Under the pieces are notes generated by a model that saw only the letters and a list, made by a program, of their open reading frames with translations, had not been told where the DNA came from and did not search any database. The position numbers and the translations under genes are program-made. From NCBI RefSeq assembly GCF_009730915.1, contig NC_052489.1, forward strand, positions 5,855,622 to 5,919,621: a DNA stretch of 64,000 nucleotides, given 5' to 3'. This DNA comes from Dioscorea cayenensis subsp. rotundata. Its lineage: Eukaryota; Streptophyta; Magnoliopsida; Dioscoreales; Dioscoreaceae. This document shows, piece after piece, positions 60,916 through 64,000 of the stretch (positions are counted from its first letter, which is position 1; each line of letters starts with the position of its first letter).

Positions 60916-60979
60916 ATGAACAGTACCGTACACATGAATAGTGCCGTACATGAACAGTACCGTATATATGAACAGTATA
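60916..60979 (+). repeat. Short tandem repeats in the copia leader
   Basis: Four units of about 16-18 bp of the form ATGAACAGTACCGTAC (second unit ATGAATAGTGCCGTAC), ending about 65 bp before the gag start. Confidence 0.85.
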
Positions 60980-61045
60980 GATGCTTTATATTTTATTATG
61001 TACAATCTATTCTAATTAAATGCTATATTATTATTTTGAAGAAAA

Positions 61046-62050
61046 ATGGCAAATATTGCAAAAAGAGAATTCGAGGCCCTTCAAATCTCGGGGAGCAATT
61101 ATATATCCTGGAGCCTCGATATCAAGCTCCATCTGAAAGCAAGAAACCTGAGTAAAACTATTGAGGCTAATAACAATGAGCCTAGTGATAATAAGGCGAA
61201 GGCCTTAATATTTATAAGGCATCATATTGATGATGGCCTGAAGAATGAATACCTGACAATTGAGGATCCACAGGAATTGTGGTTATCCCTGAAAGAGAGA
61301 TTTGAACATCTCAGAATGGTCTACTTGCCCAAAGCACGCAATGATTGGTCAAGCCTCAGGTTTCAAGATTTCAAAAGCGTGCAAGAATATAATTCCGAGT
61401 TATTTAAAATTGTTTCAGTACTTCGTCTCTGTGGAGAAACAGTGACAGAAGGAATGATGCTCGAGAAAACATTTACAACATTTCATGCACGAAATGTAAT
61501 ATTACAACAACAATATAGAGAAAAGAATTTTACAAAATTCTCTGAATTAATTTCTTGTCTCCTTGTGGCGGAGCAAAACAATGAATTGTTGATGCAGAAT
61601 CATCAATCTCGACCATCTGGATCAGCACCACTGCCAGAAATTAATTTTGGGCAAAGAAGATGGCGTGGTCGCGGTACTGGTTTTAAAAACCGTGGTGGAC
61701 GAGGTGGTCGAGGACTACGCGGTCGTGGTGGGGGCCGAAATAATATCGGACCACGCGATAACAGAATTGATGTACATCAACAAAAGCAACAAAGCCACAA
61801 GATGGGGTTAGAGACAAAGAAAGATACATGCTATCGTTGTGTCCTGGAAGGTCATTGGTCCAGAATTTGCAGGACCCCAAAACATTTTGTCCATCTTTAC
61901 CAGGAATCACTTAAAAATAAGAAAGGTAAAGATATTGAGACAAATTTTGCTGACAACCCCATAGTTGATCCAATTGAGGATAATTCCATAAATAATTTAA
62001 ATGTAACTGAAAATACATATTTAGATATGTCAGATTTCCTTATAGATTAA
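61046..62050 (+). CDS. gag: Copia element 3 Gag
   Basis: Capsid/nucleocapsid protein, 334 residues, start ATG at 61046 (MANIAKREFEALQISGSNYI), an N-terminal region typical of copia Gag. The middle holds a UBN2-type region (EYLTIEDPQELWLSLKERF). An RG-rich RNA-binding stretch follows (RGGRGGRGLRGRGGGR, about residues 217-232). A CCHC zinc knuckle CYRCVLEGHWSRIC is at about residues 263-276. The ORF ends TAA at 62048-62050. It is separate from pol, with a 52-base spacer and a different frame. Confidence 0.93.
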   Translation: MANIAKREFEALQISGSNYISWSLDIKLHLKARNLSKTIEANNNEPSDNKAKALIFIRHHIDDGLKNEYLTIEDPQELWLSLKERFEHLRMVYLPKARNDWSSLRFQDFKSVQEYNSELFKIVSVLRLCGETVTEGMMLEKTFTTFHARNVILQQQYREKNFTKFSELISCLLVAEQNNELLMQNHQSRPSGSAPLPEINFGQRRWRGRGTGFKNRGGRGGRGLRGRGGGRNNIGPRDNRIDVHQQKQQSHKMGLETKKDTCYRCVLEGHWSRICRTPKHFVHLYQESLKNKKGKDIETNFADNPIVDPIEDNSINNLNVTENTYLDMSDFLID

Positions 62051-62102
62051 TTTATGCTTTTATGTTTTATTAAGTTATGTTTTTCTTCTGTTTTGTTAGA
62101 AT

Positions 62103-64000
62103 ATGGCTGATGATGAATGCATTATTGATTGCGGGACAACGCATACTATTTTGACAAGAAAAATATATTTTATATCCTTATCAATGAGAAAGGCATATAT
62201 AGCCACAATAGCAGGGTCATCAGACCTGGTTGAAGGTTCTGGAGAAGCAGCATTGATGTTGCCAAATGGAACATCCTTGCAGATGAAAAATGCTCTCTAT
62301 TCTCCTAAGTCTAGGAGGAACCTTTTAAGTTTTAAAGATATACGTCTCAATGGATATCATTTAGAGACGGTTGATAAGGAAGGAAAAGAATATCTTTATA
62401 TTACACAAGTTATTTCATGCCACAAACGTGTACTTGAAAGCTTTCCCTGTATATCCTCAGGATTATATTTTACACGAATTAAAGTGATGGAATCACATAC
62501 GGTATTAACCCAGAAGGTTAATGATCCAGAGGTTTTTAAAATATGGCATGAAAGACTTGGACATCCGGGTGCTATAATGTTGCGCCGGATTATTACTAGT
62601 TCTCATGGGCACCCACTGAAGGATTATAAAATCCTAACACATAATGAATATGCATGTTCAGCATGTTCAATGGGAAAGCTAATAACCAGACCTTCTATAA
62701 CTAAGGTGACTGGTGAATCTCCTAAATTTTTAGAAAGAATACAAGGAGATATTTGTGGACCAATACATCCATCATGTGGACCATTTAGGTATTTTATGGT
62801 TTTAATAGATGCATCGACTAAATGGTCCCATGTTTCACTTCTGTCTACAAGGAATGTAGCATTTGCAAGGTTATTGGCACAAATTATCAGGCTTAAAGCA
62901 CAATTTCCAGATTACCCCATAAAGACAATTCGTCTTGATAATGCTGGTGAATTTTCATCAAAATCATTTTATGATTATTGTATGGCAGTTGGAATACATG
63001 TTGAGCATCCAGTAGCTCATGTACATACCCAAAATGGGTTGGCGGAGTCATTAATTAAAAGACTCCAGATTATTGCCCGTCCAATGTTATTAAGGACGAA
63101 ACTGCCTACAAGTGCGTGGGGTCATGCTATTTTGCATGCTGCAGCTTTAATACGGATCCGACCCACTGCATGTAATTCATATTCACCACACCAACTTGTT
63201 ATGGGTAAAGAGCCTGATATTTCATATATAAGAATATTTGGTTGTGCAGTATATGTGCCAATACCACCACCAAATCGTACAAAAATGGGTCCACAACGCA
63301 GACTTGGTATATATGTTGGTTATGATTCCCCTTCAATTATACGATATTTAGAACCATTAACAGGGGATGTATTTACTGCAAGATTTGCAGATTGTCATTT
63401 TGATGAATCTGTCTTCCCTGCATTAGGGGGAGAAATGATCACTCAAAATGAGCCAAAAGAAATTGATTGGAATGCATCACGATTACATACATATGATCCT
63501 CGTACCAATGAATGTGAACTTGAAGTTCAAAGGATCATTAAATTGCAAAATATTGCAAATGAAATACCTGATGCATTCACTGATACTAAAATGATAACCA
63601 AATCATATATACCAGCTGCCAATGCTCCTGCAAGAATTGAGATTCCTAAGAATCCATTGAAAGAAAATCAAGTAGAAAATAAACCACGACAAAAACGTGG
63701 AAGACCAATTGGCGCCAAAGATTCAGCTCTTAGAAAAAGGAAGCAGAAAAATAAAGAAAAAGATCTCCCATGTAAAATGGGAGAGGAAATTATAAAACCC
63801 TCAGAACAAGTTAATGAAGAATCAATGGGGGATGATATTTCTGAAAATGTTGAAAATTCAATTTGCTATGTAGATGATGGTCAAAGATTGAATCGGCATG
63901 AGACCGAAATAAATGATATATTCATCTACAATGTGGCTACAGATATAGAAATAAATACTGATAATGATCCAGAGCCACGATCCATTGAAGAATGTCGACA
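62103..64000 (+). CDS. pol: Copia element 3 Pol, 5' part (runs off the window)
   Basis: An uninterrupted frame from ATG 62103 to the last base. It starts MADDECIIDCGTTHTIL with the protease active-site region (DCGTTH in place of the common DSGA/C-S/T-H). A pre-integrase segment follows (IWHERLGHPGAIMLRRI). The integrase zinc-binding and core segments come next (QGDICGPIHPSCGPFRYF, VLIDASTKW, IRLDNAGEF, VHTQNGLAESLIKR), then the RIFGCAVYVPIPPPNR region. A lysine-rich linker before reverse transcriptase follows (PRQKRGRPIGAKDSALRKRK). Reverse transcriptase begins beyond the window edge. Confidence 0.93.
   Translation, partial: MADDECIIDCGTTHTILTRKIYFISLSMRKAYIATIAGSSDLVEGSGEAALMLPNGTSLQMKNALYSPKSRRNLLSFKDIRLNGYHLETVDKEGKEYLYITQVISCHKRVLESFPCISSGLYFTRIKVMESHTVLTQKVNDPEVFKIWHERLGHPGAIMLRRIITSSHGHPLKDYKILTHNEYACSACSMGKLITRPSITKVTGESPKFLERIQGDICGPIHPSCGPFRYFMVLIDASTKWSHVSLLSTRNVAFARLLAQIIRLKAQFPDYPIKTIRLDNAGEFSSKSFYDYCMAVGIHVEHPVAHVHTQNGLAESLIKRLQIIARPMLLRTKLPTSAWGHAILHAAALIRIRPTACNSYSPHQLVMGKEPDISYIRIFGCAVYVPIPPPNRTKMGPQRRLGIYVGYDSPSIIRYLEPLTGDVFTARFADCHFDESVFPALGGEMITQNEPKEIDWNASRLHTYDPRTNECELEVQRIIKLQNIANEIPDAFTDTKMITKSYIPAANAPARIEIPKNPLKENQVENKPRQKRGRPIGAKDSALRKRKQKNKEKDLPCKMGEEIIKPSEQVNEESMGDDISENVENSICYVDDGQRLNRHETEINDIFIYNVATDIEINTDNDPEPRSIEECR

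Larger units (their letters stand above)
60032..64000 (+). mobile_element. Ty1/copia retrotransposon 3, intact as far as visible
   Basis: Order: 5' LTR (about 60032-60350), presumed primer-binding region (CGTTATCAGCACGA from 60351), long leader, gag ORF (61046-62050) and pol ORF (62103 to the window edge). No frameshift or stop interrupts either frame, unlike the two other copia elements here. The 5' LTR border is approximate because the 3' LTR lies outside the window. Confidence 0.88.

Overview
This is a nuclear window from a flowering plant. The genes have spliceosomal introns with GT..AG borders and short exons, intergenic DNA is very AT-rich, and plant transposons of several classes fill much of the space (CACTA, hAT, foldback/MITE, LINE, SINE, Ty1/copia). 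I cannot name the species, and the sequence alone does not settle monocot versus eudicot. Positions 452-1451 are an assembly gap.

Layout. 1-5877: gap, then a decayed Transposase_24-type transposase gene and the 3' end of its CACTA element. 8143-8372: a SINE-like insertion. 9738-11015: a six-exon gene for a small secreted or GPI-anchored protein with two EGF-like modules. 11344-19460: an eroded repeat zone with an LFG exon relic, nested MITEs, a LINE relic, a copia relic and a degenerate tandem array.

20105-35296 is a cluster of LIFEGUARD/BAX-inhibitor-1 family genes, all on the minus strand. Two copies look intact (20105-22846 and 33143-35296), with identical internal exon lengths. Between them lies a decayed copy whose exon 4 was split by a hAT element and whose exon 2 was split by a Ty1/copia element. 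37960-41950: a LINE relic split by a second, internally deleted copia element with nearly identical 185-bp LTRs.

42468-43508: chlorophyllase. 44968-47314: RNA polymerase III subunit RPC9. 47573-47865: a 5'-truncated LINE with a clear target duplication. 49031-50601: a foldback element interrupted by a perfect solo LTR. 54044-54479 (minus): an EPF-like secreted peptide of the EPFL4/5/6 type. 60032-64000: a young copia element with open gag and pol frames that runs off the window.

The host genes are not one pathway. LFG proteins are membrane cell-death and calcium regulators, chlorophyllase acts on chlorophyll, RPC9 is in the Pol III initiation module, and EPFL peptides signal through ERECTA-family receptors. 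The main points of interest are the LFG paralogue that has lost both family-conserved acidic sensor residues, the modular phase-1 EGF-like gene, and a layered record of nested insertions whose empty sites can be rebuilt from paralogues in the same window.
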